Origin: JALYUS01 sp038231255
Lineage (GTDB): Bacteria > Chloroflexota > Chloroflexia > Thermomicrobiales > JALYUS01
Length of the DNA stretch: 64,000 nucleotides
Assembly (NCBI GenBank): GCA_038231255.1
Contig: JBBRLR010000001.1
Coordinates: 53,259 to 117,258 of the forward strand
Reading direction: 5' to 3'
Part shown: positions 17,212 through 25,813 of the stretch, one piece after another
Position numbering within the stretch: position 1 is the stretch's first letter
How the letters are laid out: every line of letters begins with the position of its first letter
The notes under the pieces: model-generated
Databases searched by the model: none
Told to the model about the DNA's origin: nothing
What the model saw: the letters and a program-made list of their open reading frames with translations, nothing else
Made by a program: the position numbers and the translations under genes

Positions 17212-19548
17212 GTGGCGATGCGTATTGAAGAGCACGATTTACAGGCAGCGATCCCGGACCACACGGGCACGATGCATCTCGACGGTCTCGACGGGTCAGT
17301 GGAGGTCGTGCGCGATTCGTTCGGCATCCCGCACATCCGCGCCGGGTCGGTGCATGACGCGTTTTTCGCGCAGGGGTATGTCCACGCGCAAGACCGGCTC
17401 TGGCAGATGGAGTATGACCGCCGCCGCGCGCTCGGTCGGTGGGCGGAGATCGCCGGGCCGACCGGGCGGGAGCACGACATCCTGATGCGCCGCCTGCGCA
17501 TCGGCGCGAGCGCGCAAACCGACTACGCCGCCTTCGACGCTGACACGAAGGCGATGTTCGATGCCTACGCCGAGGGCATCAACGCGTTCATTCAAACAAC
17601 GTCCGTGCTGCCGATCGAGTACCACCTGACCGAAACGGCGCCCGAACTCTGGGCGCCGTGGCATGCCGCCGCCGTCTATAAGGTGCGGCACATCCTGATG
17701 GGCGTCTGGGGGCAGAAACTCTGGCGGGTGCGCCAACTGCGTGCCGGGGGGCCGGAGTTGCTACTGAAATTGCGGGCTGGCGCCTCCGTCCCCGGCCCGC
17801 TGATCATGCCGCCCGGCATGAAGTACACGAATGTCCCCGATGGCGCTGAAGAACTGCGCGCCGCCGCCGATGCGATGGCCGGCGCGTGGGACACGGGCAC
17901 CGGCAGCAACAGTTGGGCGCTGCACGGCTCGCGCACCGCCTCCGGCAAGCCCCTCCTATGCGGCGACTCGCACCGCGCGCTCGATACGCCGAGCGTCTAC
18001 TATCAGAATCACCTCGTCTGCCCCGCATTCGATGTGATCGGTTTCTCCTTCGGCGGCGTGCCCGCCTTCGCACACTTCGGGCACAACGCCGATGTCGCGT
18101 GGTGCATTACCCATGCCTCCGCCGATTATCAGGACCTCTACGTCGAGCGGTTCGCGGCGGGCGATCCGACGCGCTACGAGTACAAGGGCGCGTGGCTACA
18201 AGCCGAGCGATACCGCGAAACCGTGCAGGTGCGCGGCGGCGCGCCGGTCGAGATAGACGTGACGGTCACGCGGCACGGCCCCATCGCCGTCGGCGACCCG
18301 GCGGAGGGGTACGCGCTGGCGATGCGCTACAGCGCGACGACCGGGCCAAATGCCGGGTTTAGCACCTTTCTGCCAATGCTCTCCGCGAAAAGCGTCGAAG
18401 ACCTCGACACCAAGATGCGCGACTGGGTGGACCCGTGCAACAATCTGCTGATGGCCGACCGCCACGGCAGCATCGCCTACCTGGCACGCGGCGAGATTCC
18501 GATCCGCAGCGACGCCAACTTCTGGCTGCCCGTGCCGGGATGGACGGGCGAGCACGAATGGGAGGGGCGTATCCCCCATGCCAATCTGCCGCGCATGACG
18601 AACCCACACGCGGGCTTCTTCGCCACGGCGAACAACCGGATCGTCGGCGACGACTACCCCTATCCAATCTGTCTCGACTTCGCGCCACCCTACCGCGCGC
18701 AGCGGATTACTGACCGCCTCACCGATATGACCGGCGCGACGCTCGAAATGATGACAACGATCCACGCCGAGAAGTTCTCTATCCCGAGCCGTGCCTTCGT
18801 CGCGATGCTCGACCGCGTCGAACCGCTCGACGAGTGTTCAACGGCGGCAAAAACGGCGCTTCAGGCATGGGACGGCGTGATGGGGCCGGAAAGCGTGCCC
18901 GCCGCCCTCTACGCCGTCTGGCGTGAGCAGACGACAGCGCATATCATGGAGGGCGCGCCGCTCGCGGCCCTCGTGCAGACACCAGTCGTCTCGCCCATCG
19001 CGCAGGCGCTCCCGCTCGCCGCGCGTCTCCGCAACACGCTCCTTGCCCTGATGGAGGCGAATGACACGACACTCCTGCCTGAGGGCGAGACATGGGCGAC
19101 CGTGCTTGCGACGGCATTGCAGCGCGCGACCGCCTGGCTTGCCGAACGTTGCGGCCCCGACATGGCAGGGTGGCAATGGAGCAAAATCCACCGGACGAAC
19201 CCGCAGCACACGCTTTCCGCGACCTTCCCCGAACTCGCGGGTGCGCTCAATCCGCCTGCGGTCGGCGTCGGTGGCGATGGCGACACGCCGCAGTGCGGTA
19301 GCTTCGGCGGCCTCGGCATGGGCGACTTCGCGATCACCGGCCTGTCCGTCAACCGCTACTGCTTCGACTGCGCGGACTGGGACAAGAGCGGCTGGGTCGT
19401 GCCGCTCGGCGCGAATGGTCATCCCGGTAGTCCGCACTATGCCGACCAACGCATCGCCTGGAGCGAGCAGCGCCTCCTGCCGATGCACTACGCCTGGGAG
19501 AACGTCGTCGCCGACGCAGAGGCGACACAGCGACTCGAACCTGTCTGA
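17212..19548 (+). CDS. Penicillin acylase-family (S45) N-terminal nucleophile hydrolase
   Basis: Hydrolyses an amide bond of an acylated amine (penicillins, acyl-homoserine lactones or other N-acyl compounds are family substrates). GTG 17212 lies 6 nt after GAGGA in GGGAGGAAGAG (17199-17209); the open frame extends upstream but overlaps the previous gene and has no such site. The N-terminal segment VEVVRDSFGIPHIRAGSVHD and the QGYVHAQDRLWQMEYDRR motif define the alpha chain. The self-cleavage site is G231/S232-N233-S234-W235 in GTGSNSWAL, so S232 should become the beta-chain nucleophile. VPAFAHFGHNADVAW is also conserved. There is no signal peptide, unlike periplasmic homologues, so a cytoplasmic role is suggested. 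Length 778 aa. Confidence 0.9.
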   Translation: MAMRIEEHDLQAAIPDHTGTMHLDGLDGSVEVVRDSFGIPHIRAGSVHDAFFAQGYVHAQDRLWQMEYDRRRALGRWAEIAGPTGREHDILMRRLRIGASAQTDYAAFDADTKAMFDAYAEGINAFIQTTSVLPIEYHLTETAPELWAPWHAAAVYKVRHILMGVWGQKLWRVRQLRAGGPELLLKLRAGASVPGPLIMPPGMKYTNVPDGAEELRAAADAMAGAWDTGTGSNSWALHGSRTASGKPLLCGDSHRALDTPSVYYQNHLVCPAFDVIGFSFGGVPAFAHFGHNADVAWCITHASADYQDLYVERFAAGDPTRYEYKGAWLQAERYRETVQVRGGAPVEIDVTVTRHGPIAVGDPAEGYALAMRYSATTGPNAGFSTFLPMLSAKSVEDLDTKMRDWVDPCNNLLMADRHGSIAYLARGEIPIRSDANFWLPVPGWTGEHEWEGRIPHANLPRMTNPHAGFFATANNRIVGDDYPYPICLDFAPPYRAQRITDRLTDMTGATLEMMTTIHAEKFSIPSRAFVAMLDRVEPLDECSTAAKTALQAWDGVMGPESVPAALYAVWREQTTAHIMEGAPLAALVQTPVVSPIAQALPLAARLRNTLLALMEANDTTLLPEGETWATVLATALQRATAWLAERCGPDMAGWQWSKIHRTNPQHTLSATFPELAGALNPPAVGVGGDGDTPQCGSFGGLGMGDFAITGLSVNRYCFDCADWDKSGWVVPLGANGHPGSPHYADQRIAWSEQRLLPMHYAWENVVADAEATQRLEPV

Positions 19549-19591
19549 ACCTCCTCCCGTCTTCATGTCGCGCGTGGCGGAATAATCAAGG

Positions 19592-19629
19592 AGAAGCGTG
19601 CCGGGTGTACGTACGCCCGGCACGCTTCT
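19592..19629. terminator. Near-perfect 38-nt palindrome downstream of the acylase gene
   Basis: GAAGCGTGCCGGGTGTAC is followed directly by its reverse complement with one mismatch. It lies 44 nt after the acylase stop and just before a promoter for the next gene. It lacks a T-tract; a terminator or operator role is possible. Confidence 0.55.
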
Positions 19630-19657
19630 TGCGTGACCCGTTCTGTGACAGTAATAC
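19629..19657 (+). promoter_or_regulatory. Candidate promoter for the PRC-barrel gene
   Basis: TTGCGT (19629-19634), 17 nt spacer, TAATAC (19652-19657). Moderate match; transcription would start about 30 nt before the ATG at 19693. Confidence 0.35.
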
Positions 19658-19692
19658 TCGGAAAGTGGGATGGTGTAGCGGGAGGTTTTTGC

Positions 19693-20166
19693 ATGGATGC
19701 GAGCACATTGAAGGGGCGGGCAGTCGTTTCTCTGATCGAAGGGACCAAATTGGGGAGCATCGAGCAGCCGCTCTTCGATCCCCACCTCCAGCACCTGCTC
19801 GCGTTCGAGATGCGCGGTGAGGACGGCACGTTCTTTATCCCGTTCGGCCAAGTGAAGAGCATCGGCGCGGATGCGGTCACGGTGGCGAGCCATCAGGTCG
19901 TCCAGTCCAGTATCGCTGGCACGCTCGTCGAACTCGACCAGGTGCTGAATCTGAAAGTGGTTGACAGGGCGGGCACATTCGTGGGTACCATTACGCATAT
20001 AGATGTTGACCCCGCCGCCGGTATGGTGATGCGGATCGCGGCACACAAAGGTGGCCTTCTCGGCGTCGGCGGGACGACCACACCGATTGAGCCCACGATG
20101 GTCCTCACTGTCGGCCCCGAGTTGGTAACGCTCGCAACCGAAGTGGGAATGTCGCTCGTGTCGTAG
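19693..20166 (+). CDS. PRC-barrel domain protein
   Basis: A small (157 aa) cytoplasmic protein with two PRC-barrel-like beta modules: ASTLKGRAVVSLIEGTKLGS at the N-terminus and VVDRAGTFVGTITHIDVDPA around residue 100. PRC-barrels mediate protein-protein or protein-RNA contacts, for example in RimM and photosynthetic reaction-centre H subunits; the partner here is unknown. ATG 19693 follows GGGAGG at 19680-19685, which supports it over an upstream GTG at 19633. It is convergent with the MlrC-type gene, 20 nt apart, with no room for a separate terminator. Confidence 0.75.
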   Translation: MDASTLKGRAVVSLIEGTKLGSIEQPLFDPHLQHLLAFEMRGEDGTFFIPFGQVKSIGADAVTVASHQVVQSSIAGTLVELDQVLNLKVVDRAGTFVGTITHIDVDPAAGMVMRIAAHKGGLLGVGGTTTPIEPTMVLTVGPELVTLATEVGMSLVS

Positions 20167-20186
20167 GGCGGCAGGTGTCTTTCTCT

Positions 20187-21704
20187 CTACGGCTCCTCTT
20201 GTGGAGTCCACTGTACGTCGGAATCGAGTGGGTAGACCGGGCGGCTGAGACGCTGGTAGGGGAAGTCGTGGAGGTTCGGGCTGCTGATGCCGGGCGCTTC
20301 GACTTCGATCACTTTCGTCGCAATCGGCTCAAACGCGGCGCGGAAGTGCGCGGCGCTTTTAAGGACGAGGATACGCCGCTCGGTCGGCTCGATGCCGAAG
20401 GCGCGGAAGAAGTTGAGGTCGTGCGGGTGGCCGCGTAGTTCGGTCAACTGCAATTCGATGCCACCCGGCCCATCAATTTCCAGCACGACGGTCTTGTCCC
20501 GACTGGCGAAGGTGCCCGCGCCCATCGGCCCGGCAATCGGAAAGCGGCCCTCGTGGATCACGCGCACCATCCCCGTCACCTCGACCGGCTCGCCGTGCAA
20601 CTGGTCGTGCTTGCCGCCGACGCTGAGTGTGACGGTGCTGCCGACGCCCGCCGCGATGCAGGCCGCGACCGCCTCCCGATCCATAATCTGCGCAACCGCT
20701 GCTGAACGCGCTTTCGCGGCGATTAGTCCCTTCAGCACCGCCGTCCCGTCGCCCGCCGTACCACTCGCGCCGGAATCGGAGATGTCCGCGAGCACATAGA
20801 CGCTGCCCGGCACGCCCGCCATCGCCTCGGCAATCGCGGCGTCCACGGGCGTCGGATGGATCGTGAAGTCGGCCCGCAACTCCCAGCAGATGCTCGCCAG
20901 TTCGTTCGCGTAGCGTCGGGCGAGGGCGGCGTCGTTATTGGTCACCACAATCGTCGCGACGCCCGTGAATGGTACATCGGAGAAGGAGAACCCGCCGAGC
21001 ACAGTCGCCGCGACAACACCCGGTTCGCCTTCGATCTCCCGCGCCCGATCAATCGCCTTTTTGAGCGGCGATTGCCATGTCGTTACCATGGACTGATTCG
21101 GCGCGATCAGCGGCAGTTTGACGTGCGCCATCGTCGGGATAATCTCGCCCTTGATCGTCGCGACGAGGATTTGCATCGCCCGCGCGCCCGTCTCCGGCGT
21201 GTCAATGTGCGGATACTCCTTGTAGCCGACAAATGCGGTCGCCTCCGCCATCATTTCCTCGGAGAGATTCGTGTGCAGATCGAGCGGCGCGACAATCGGC
21301 ACCTCCGGCCCGACCAGTTCGCGCACTGCCGTGATCAGCGGCCCTTCGCCGTCGTCGTTGTGCTCCAATGCCATCGCACCGTGGATGCCGAGCAGCACAC
21401 CATCTACCGGTAGCGCGGCGCGGATGCCCGCGAGGATTTCGTCGCGCATCGTCTCGAATGCCTCGCGCGAGACGCGCCCGCCCGGCACGGCGTGGCCGTA
21501 CGTCGTCGGGATCAGGACGATACCCTGTCGCTTCGCCTCCGCGACGATGCCGCCGTAGATCGTCCCCGTCCCTTCCATCGCGATGATCTCCTCGCCACGC
21601 ACGATGCCGCTCGACCCCTTCTGGAAATCGGTTAGCGTCGTTGACTCCCATTGAAAGGTGTTCGTCTCCTGCGCGATGCCCCCGGTGACAATGCGGATCG
21701 CCAT
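20187..21704 (-). CDS. M81-family metallopeptidase (microcystinase MlrC-like)
   Basis: A zinc-dependent hydrolase homologous to MlrC, which opens linear microcystin fragments; in non-cyanotoxin degraders the substrate is usually an unknown small peptide or amide. ATG 21704 is preceded by GGGGA with 7 nt spacing and gives the usual beginning MAIRIVTGGIAQETNTF. Metal-site motifs are VLLGIHGAM, APLDLHTN and KEYPHIDTPE; the family C-terminal domain begins near VYVLADISDSGASGTAGDG. Length 505 aa is typical. The longer upstream frame lacks a ribosome site and runs into a repeat element. Confidence 0.88.
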   Translation of the reverse strand: MAIRIVTGGIAQETNTFQWESTTLTDFQKGSSGIVRGEEIIAMEGTGTIYGGIVAEAKRQGIVLIPTTYGHAVPGGRVSREAFETMRDEILAGIRAALPVDGVLLGIHGAMALEHNDDGEGPLITAVRELVGPEVPIVAPLDLHTNLSEEMMAEATAFVGYKEYPHIDTPETGARAMQILVATIKGEIIPTMAHVKLPLIAPNQSMVTTWQSPLKKAIDRAREIEGEPGVVAATVLGGFSFSDVPFTGVATIVVTNNDAALARRYANELASICWELRADFTIHPTPVDAAIAEAMAGVPGSVYVLADISDSGASGTAGDGTAVLKGLIAAKARSAAVAQIMDREAVAACIAAGVGSTVTLSVGGKHDQLHGEPVEVTGMVRVIHEGRFPIAGPMGAGTFASRDKTVVLEIDGPGGIELQLTELRGHPHDLNFFRAFGIEPTERRILVLKSAAHFRAAFEPIATKVIEVEAPGISSPNLHDFPYQRLSRPVYPLDSDVQWTPQEEP

Positions 21705-21757
21705 GTGGCTTCCCCTTCCCCATGAATGTGACAGCAAATCGTCCGCCGCGTTGAAGC

Positions 21758-21763
21758 ATGATA
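21758..21763 (-). promoter_or_regulatory. -10 element for the MlrC-type gene
   Basis: TATCAT on the minus strand (5/6 match) lies 54 nt before the ATG at 21704, a spacing like that of other promoters in this window. No convincing -35. Confidence 0.3.
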
Positions 21764-21786
21764 GTACACGATCACCGGGCGTGAGC

Positions 21787-21862
21787 ATGGTAGCGTAGGC
21801 TTCTGCCTGCGTTCCCGTTCCCTCTACCATCCTGAGGGGCAGGCTGAAACTTACGCTACCAT
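21787..21862. repeat. Intergenic inverted repeat, family A
   Basis: ATGGTAGCGTAGGCTTCTGC at the left end and GCTGAAACTTACGCTACCAT at the right end form the outer arms. It sits between the divergent MlrC and VapBC-like genes, so it is one of the few copies not next to a stop codon. Confidence 0.8.
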
Positions 21863-21872
21863 CAGCGCTCCC

Positions 21873-21901
21873 TTGCCATACGCACTTGCACAGCGTATTG
21901 T
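21873..21901 (+). promoter_or_regulatory. Promoter of the VapBC-like operon
   Basis: TTGCCA (21873-21878), 17 nt spacer, TATTGT (21896-21901). It is about 36 nt before the antitoxin start and its -10 overlaps the palindrome at 21898-21909. Confidence 0.6.
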
Positions 21902-21909
21902 GTACACAA
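21898..21909. promoter_or_regulatory. Perfect 12-bp palindrome, likely antitoxin operator
   Basis: TTGTGTACACAA overlaps the -10 and the expected transcription start of the toxin-antitoxin operon. Autorepression by antitoxin binding to such palindromes is established for VapBC and related modules; its use here is inference. Confidence 0.55.
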
Positions 21910-21937
21910 CATTCGTATTCACCATTGGAGGCAAAAA

Positions 21938-22186
21938 ATGAGTGTCAAACATGTCGGCGTCCGCGAACTGCGCGCCGATCTCGCGGAGAAGTTGAAGGGT
22001 AGCGAGCCAATCGTCATCGAGCGGCACGGTCAGGTGCTCGGCATCTATCTGCCTGTTCAGCCTATTGATCGCGAAAAACTCGAGGCCGCATACAATGAAT
22101 TCCAAGCCGCTCTGGAGGAAGTCTTGCGCCAGACCGGGATGACCCGTGAGGAGCTTGCGAATGAACTCGACCTCACGCACAAATGA
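21938..22186 (+). CDS. Antitoxin, Phd/YefM- or VapB-like
   Basis: An 82-aa protein whose N-terminal half (VGVRELRADLAEKLKGSEPI, then VIERHGQVLGIYLP) has the DNA-binding beta-alpha fold of Phd/YefM-type antitoxins. The C-terminal half is helical and should wrap around the toxin. GGAGG at 21926-21930 gives a 7-nt spaced start. Its stop overlaps the toxin start in ATGA (22183-22186), the standard antitoxin-first arrangement. It would neutralise the PIN toxin and repress the operon through the palindrome at 21898-21909. Confidence 0.8.
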   Translation: MSVKHVGVRELRADLAEKLKGSEPIVIERHGQVLGIYLPVQPIDREKLEAAYNEFQAALEEVLRQTGMTREELANELDLTHK

Positions 22187-22635
22187 ACCTCACAATTGAC
22201 GCGAACATCCTCGTGAACGAACTCACCCGCGAGGGAGAACTCCGCCATTCGATACTCATGCATCCCACCCTCAGGCGGCTCTTCATCGCGGAACACACAT
22301 GGGACGAGGCAATTCAGGTGATCGACAACCGGCTCCGCAGTTGGGTGCGGAGCGGGAGACTCGACGCGCCCGCAGCGGATCGTTTCAGGGCAGTTTCTCT
22401 CGACTATGCGGCATCTCGTTGCACGATGGTTGTCCATCGCCTGTATGCTCCATTGGAGCGAGAAGCCCGTACGCGCATTCCCGGCGATCCCGACGATTGG
22501 CATACCGTCGCGGTTGCGATGGCGACCAAGACCGCGATCTGGACGTTGGATCAGAAGCATTTCTTCGGCTGCGGCATGGCGGTCTGGAAGACGAGCGTCC
22601 TGCGCGCGATGCTCACTGCCGAGGAGCAGCAATAA
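22183..22635 (+). CDS. PIN-domain toxin (VapC-like ribonuclease)
   Basis: A 150-aa PIN-domain protein, expected to be a Mg2+-dependent RNase acting on tRNA, rRNA or mRNA. Acidic active-site residues can be read as D6 in LTIDANIL, E42 in HTWDEA, D105 in GDPDDWHTVAVA and D123 in WTLDQKHF, so the site looks intact. It is coupled to the antitoxin by a 4-nt overlap. A 103-nt region without features follows before the convergent small membrane protein gene. Confidence 0.82.
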   Translation: MNLTIDANILVNELTREGELRHSILMHPTLRRLFIAEHTWDEAIQVIDNRLRSWVRSGRLDAPAADRFRAVSLDYAASRCTMVVHRLYAPLEREARTRIPGDPDDWHTVAVAMATKTAIWTLDQKHFFGCGMAVWKTSVLRAMLTAEEQQ

Positions 22636-22738
22636 GGCAATCCCTGCGATCGGTCGCGACGAGTCAATCCATCTCCTACTGTTCGCCGTACGTATTCAAG
22701 CATGATTGTCAGAAGACACCCGCTCATCTTAACGTCCG

Positions 22739-23026
22739 TCAGTTAGAGCGTGGACTGGATGCACGGCGTCGCTTTCGTTGGTATGCAATAAACATGACGA
22801 CGAGCAGTAACACGAAGAAAGCGAAGAAGATCACACGCCAAATGAGGCCGCTGTCCGGATTGATCACTTCGAGAGCCGCAAACGACAAGAGACCGATACT
22901 TCCCAGAGTGTTCATTTGGCGTGCTCGTTTTCCGTCACCGTGAGAGGATGCCAAGACCTGCAATACCAAAGCGGCGACTAGCACGACCAGCACGACAGCC
23001 ATTACGACCAGAAAAAGACTTTCCAC
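22739..23026 (-). CDS. Small membrane protein of unknown function
   Basis: 95 aa with two or three hydrophobic segments (VVMAVVLVVLVAALVLQVLA; GLLSFAALEV; WRVIFFAFFVLLLVVMFIAY) and a basic C-terminal end QRKRRRASSPRSN, suggesting a cytoplasmic tail. The start is GTG 23026, preceded by a strong site GGAGGAAGG with 6 nt spacing, which is the best evidence that the gene is real. It lies 39 nt downstream of the CocE-like gene on the same strand and is the last gene of the long minus-strand series. No family recognised. Confidence 0.65.
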   Translation of the reverse strand: MESLFLVVMAVVLVVLVAALVLQVLASSHGDGKRARQMNTLGSIGLLSFAALEVINPDSGLIWRVIFFAFFVLLLVVMFIAYQRKRRRASSPRSN

Positions 23027-23065
23027 CGTTCACCTTCCTCCTGTGATCTGCTCGTCAATCACAGT

Positions 23066-24811
23066 CTATGGCGTCGGCACTACCGGCAAGATAAGCCGGG
23101 ACGGATGCTCCGACGAGTGGAATACCGTCTGCAACGCGCTGAACATCTCGGCGGAGTGGCCAGGGAGTTCGCCGGTGTTCGGGTTGCGGTCGAAGCGGGG
23201 AAAGTTGCTGCTGGAGATTTCCAAACGGATCGCGTGGCCGGTCAGGAAGGTGTTGCTCGTGGACCACAGGTCTATTTCGTACTCGATCACGTCGCCGGGG
23301 GTAATCGGCGTGCCCTCGCGCATCGAAGTGCGATAGCGGGCGCGCAGAATGCCGTCGGTCAGGTTGCGGGCGTAGCCGCAGGGCGACACATCCACGAGTT
23401 TTGCCGTCCAGTCGGTATCCGGCGCGCTGGAACTGGCGCAGAGGATCAGTTTGATTGGCCCGGTCACTTCGACGGGTTGTTCAAGCGGCGGTGTGGTGTA
23501 AACCAGCACGTCCTCGCGCGTCTCGACGGAACGCTGATCGTACGCGCCGCCCAGATTGAAGACGGCGTTACAGCAGAGGCCGCCGCCCATCGTTGGGACG
23601 GGATTGCGCGGGTTGTAGGCGTAGGAATCCGGCGGCTCAGAGGCCGCAGGCGATTCGCGACTGAGCGCGCCATCGCCGTAGAGCGAGTTCGCCTTGCCGC
23701 CACTGTGCAGAAACCACTCCTGCCACTCGGTGCGGGCGAGCGGCCATTCGTTTTCGCTCCGCCACTGGTTCGTGCCCATCACGAAAAGGCGGACGGGCGA
23801 CTCCGCATCCATGCCGTTCTCGATGTCCCGCAGCCAGCGGTCGTACCAGCGCAGATGGATGCCGTCCACGTCAATCACTGCGCCCGTCGAGCGCATGCCG
23901 AAATCGTACGCACCGATCGGATTGCCGCGCGCCATGCCGCCGTGGTTCCACGGGCCGAGGAGAAGGCCCTGCCGGTTGCGTACCGCCGCCGGGGCCTGCG
24001 CGCGCATGCCGGTGAAGTTGTCTACCGTTCCCTTCAGAAAAATGTCGTACCAGCCACCGATGTTCAGCGCGGAGACATGCAGCGCATCGTGCCGCGTCGA
24101 AACATCGAGGTTCGCCCAGAAATCGTCGTAGGTCGGGTGGCTCATCCAGTCGTCGTAGTACGGCGCAAATTCGTGGAGGATTTCATGCCCGCCGAGCGGC
24201 AGGCGCGCGAACTCCTCCGGCAGGTTGTCCGCACCGTCGAGTAGCGCGTGGAAGATTGCATCGGCGGCGGGGTCTTCCTTCCGCTTGCGGAGGACGGTGT
24301 TGATCGCCAGCACCGACATCGTCCACGACAGATTAAAGCCAAGTTGGAACGCGCCGCCCTGATAGGCCCACCCGGCGTGGTAGTCGGCGGCGGTGATATT
24401 GGGCACGATTGTTTTCAGGGCGGGGTGGCCGCCAATCGCCGCCTGCCACTGCGTCATCCCGACGTACGAGCCGCCGAACATGCCGATTTCCCCGTCGCAC
24501 CATGGCTGCGCCACGAGCCATTCCAGCGTATCGTAGCCGTCTTGCCGCTCATTGACGAACGGGAAAAACGACCCCTCCGACTCAAACCGCCCGCGCACAT
24601 CCTGCACGACGACCGCATAGCCCCGCCCCGCCGCTCGCAAAATGAACGGTGCGGAAGCGCCGGTGTTCTGCTTGTCGTACGGTGTGCGCGTGAGGAGCGT
24701 CGGATACGGCCCCGGCCCGGTCGGTCGGTAGACATCAGCAAACAGCACGACGCCGTCCCGCATCGGCGCCGGCACATTGCGATCAATGGACAAACTGAGA
24801 CGTTCCGGCAT
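23066..24811 (-). CDS. CocE/NonD-family serine hydrolase (peptidase S15-like)
   Basis: An alpha/beta hydrolase of the cocaine esterase / X-Pro dipeptidyl-peptidase class, cleaving esters, amides or N-terminal dipeptides. The N-terminal catalytic domain contains PAPMRDGVVLFADVYRP, the oxyanion-region VVVQDVRGRFESEG and nucleophile S115 in MFGGSYVGMTQW. The C-terminal half (about 350-581) is the jelly-roll PepX_C domain ending in IRLEISSSNFPRFDRNPNTG. No signal peptide. GGGAAGGGGA a few nt before ATG 24811 is the ribosome site. Length 581 aa is typical. Confidence 0.9.
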   Translation of the reverse strand: MPERLSLSIDRNVPAPMRDGVVLFADVYRPTGPGPYPTLLTRTPYDKQNTGASAPFILRAAGRGYAVVVQDVRGRFESEGSFFPFVNERQDGYDTLEWLVAQPWCDGEIGMFGGSYVGMTQWQAAIGGHPALKTIVPNITAADYHAGWAYQGGAFQLGFNLSWTMSVLAINTVLRKRKEDPAADAIFHALLDGADNLPEEFARLPLGGHEILHEFAPYYDDWMSHPTYDDFWANLDVSTRHDALHVSALNIGGWYDIFLKGTVDNFTGMRAQAPAAVRNRQGLLLGPWNHGGMARGNPIGAYDFGMRSTGAVIDVDGIHLRWYDRWLRDIENGMDAESPVRLFVMGTNQWRSENEWPLARTEWQEWFLHSGGKANSLYGDGALSRESPAASEPPDSYAYNPRNPVPTMGGGLCCNAVFNLGGAYDQRSVETREDVLVYTTPPLEQPVEVTGPIKLILCASSSAPDTDWTAKLVDVSPCGYARNLTDGILRARYRTSMREGTPITPGDVIEYEIDLWSTSNTFLTGHAIRLEISSSNFPRFDRNPNTGELPGHSAEMFSALQTVFHSSEHPSRLILPVVPTP

Positions 24812-24850
24812 TGCTTTCCCCTTCCCGATTTCGTCACTCGCGTTGTCTGC

Positions 24851-24859
24851 ATCGTAGCA
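24851..24859 (-). promoter_or_regulatory. Extended -10 element for the CocE-like gene
   Basis: TGCTACGAT on the minus strand ends 40 nt before the start codon at 24811, and follows the same TGNTANNNT pattern as at 15342, 17156 and 62979. No -35 recognised. Confidence 0.35.
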
Positions 24860-24868
24860 CGGCCACGA

Positions 24869-24894
24869 ACGCCGGGGGTTAAGTTCCCCTCATC
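24869..24894. repeat. Half copy of family C repeat at the 3' end of a gene
   Basis: GCCGGGGGTTAAGTTCCCCT differs by one base from the right arm of the perfect hairpin at 9098-9123. On the minus strand it provides the TAA stop (24879-24881) and the last residues of the hydrolase gene. Confidence 0.7.
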
Positions 24895-25640
24895 CAGCAG
24901 GCAAGAAACGCTTGCACATCGTCACGCCAAGTCGCGACACCAGTCGTGAACAAAGAGTGGCCCGCGCCGGGGCCGTCGCCATGTGGCGGATAGACGCGGG
25001 TTTCGTGCGGCGTACCGAGGCGCGCCAACTCCGCGCCGAGTGTGTAGGTTGGCGCAAGGCTGTAGTCGTTCGCTGCCTGGATGAGCATGAGCGGCGTTTC
25101 CGTTCGGCGGACGGCATCGAGCAACGCGTCTTGCAGCACGGGCGCGCGTTCCCATGTCATCGCAGCCGCAGCGAAGTTGACGGCGGCGCGAAAACGATCG
25201 GTCCGCCCGATTGCCAGTAGCGTCATGATGCCGCCGAACGAGGTGCCGGTGACGCCGATGCGCGCGCTATCTATGTGCGGCTGTGCGGCGAGCCAGTCGC
25301 GCCCTGCCAGAACATCGTCGTTTTCTTCGCCGAGCGCCTGCACGAGTTCCGCGCCCCACGCGTCGCTCCCTTCCGCTGCCGAGATGTGTGCCCGCCAGTT
25401 CGGGCCGGGGTTACTGTGGTAGCCGCGCCGGACAGGGACAAACGCCGCGTACCCCATCGCAGTGAACGCTTCCCCGACGCCACGCATGTTGGGTCGCAAT
25501 CCTGCGCTTCCGTGGTTGACGATCATCGCCGGGAATGGCCCCTCCCCCTGCGGCATGAACAGATACCCCGCCAACTCGCGCCCCGCACTCGGATACGTCA
25601 CCGCCCACGCCGCCAACACTCCCAAGTCCGCTTCCGTCAT
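24879..25640 (-). CDS. Dienelactone-hydrolase-like alpha/beta hydrolase
   Basis: A single-domain serine hydrolase of 253 aa. The catalytic triad reads S134 in GVTGTSFGGIM, D192 in QAANDYSLAP and H228 in GAGHSLFTTG. PAMIVNHGSAGLRPNM forms the oxyanion loop. GGAGGTAAGG lies 6 nt before ATG 25640, a very strong site. The substrate cannot be predicted; dienelactone hydrolase-like proteins act on small esters and lactones. Its stop codon and last codons lie in a family C repeat fragment. It follows the MFS gene across a family F repeat. Confidence 0.87.
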   Translation of the reverse strand: MTEADLGVLAAWAVTYPSAGRELAGYLFMPQGEGPFPAMIVNHGSAGLRPNMRGVGEAFTAMGYAAFVPVRRGYHSNPGPNWRAHISAAEGSDAWGAELVQALGEENDDVLAGRDWLAAQPHIDSARIGVTGTSFGGIMTLLAIGRTDRFRAAVNFAAAAMTWERAPVLQDALLDAVRRTETPLMLIQAANDYSLAPTYTLGAELARLGTPHETRVYPPHGDGPGAGHSLFTTGVATWRDDVQAFLACWMRGT

Positions 25641-25659
25641 GCCTTACCTCCGAGAATGA

Positions 25660-25808
25660 AACCGCTTGAACCGCAAAGGACGCAAAGAAGAAAAGATATG
25701 AAGGAGCCGACATAGCGCTATTCGCTGAGCGATTGTCATCTGCGCCTCTTTTTTCTTCTTTCTTTACGCCCTTTGCGTCCTTTGCGCCTTTGCGGTTCAA
25801 GCGGTTTC
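25660..25808. repeat. Intergenic inverted repeat, family F
   Basis: GAAACCGCTTGAACCGCAAA and GGACGCAAAGAAGAAAAG on the left pair with CTTTGCGTCCTTTGCGCCTT and TGCGGTTCAAGCGGTTTC on the right, around a 60-nt loop. The right end is 5 nt from the MFS stop codon. Confidence 0.85.
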
Positions 25809-25813
25809 CGACT

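Noticed and set aside
7921..25808. Insertion sequence remnants in the long inverted repeats
   Set aside because: No transposase frame, no target-site duplication visible, and loops are too short to hold a gene; treated as non-coding repeat elements.
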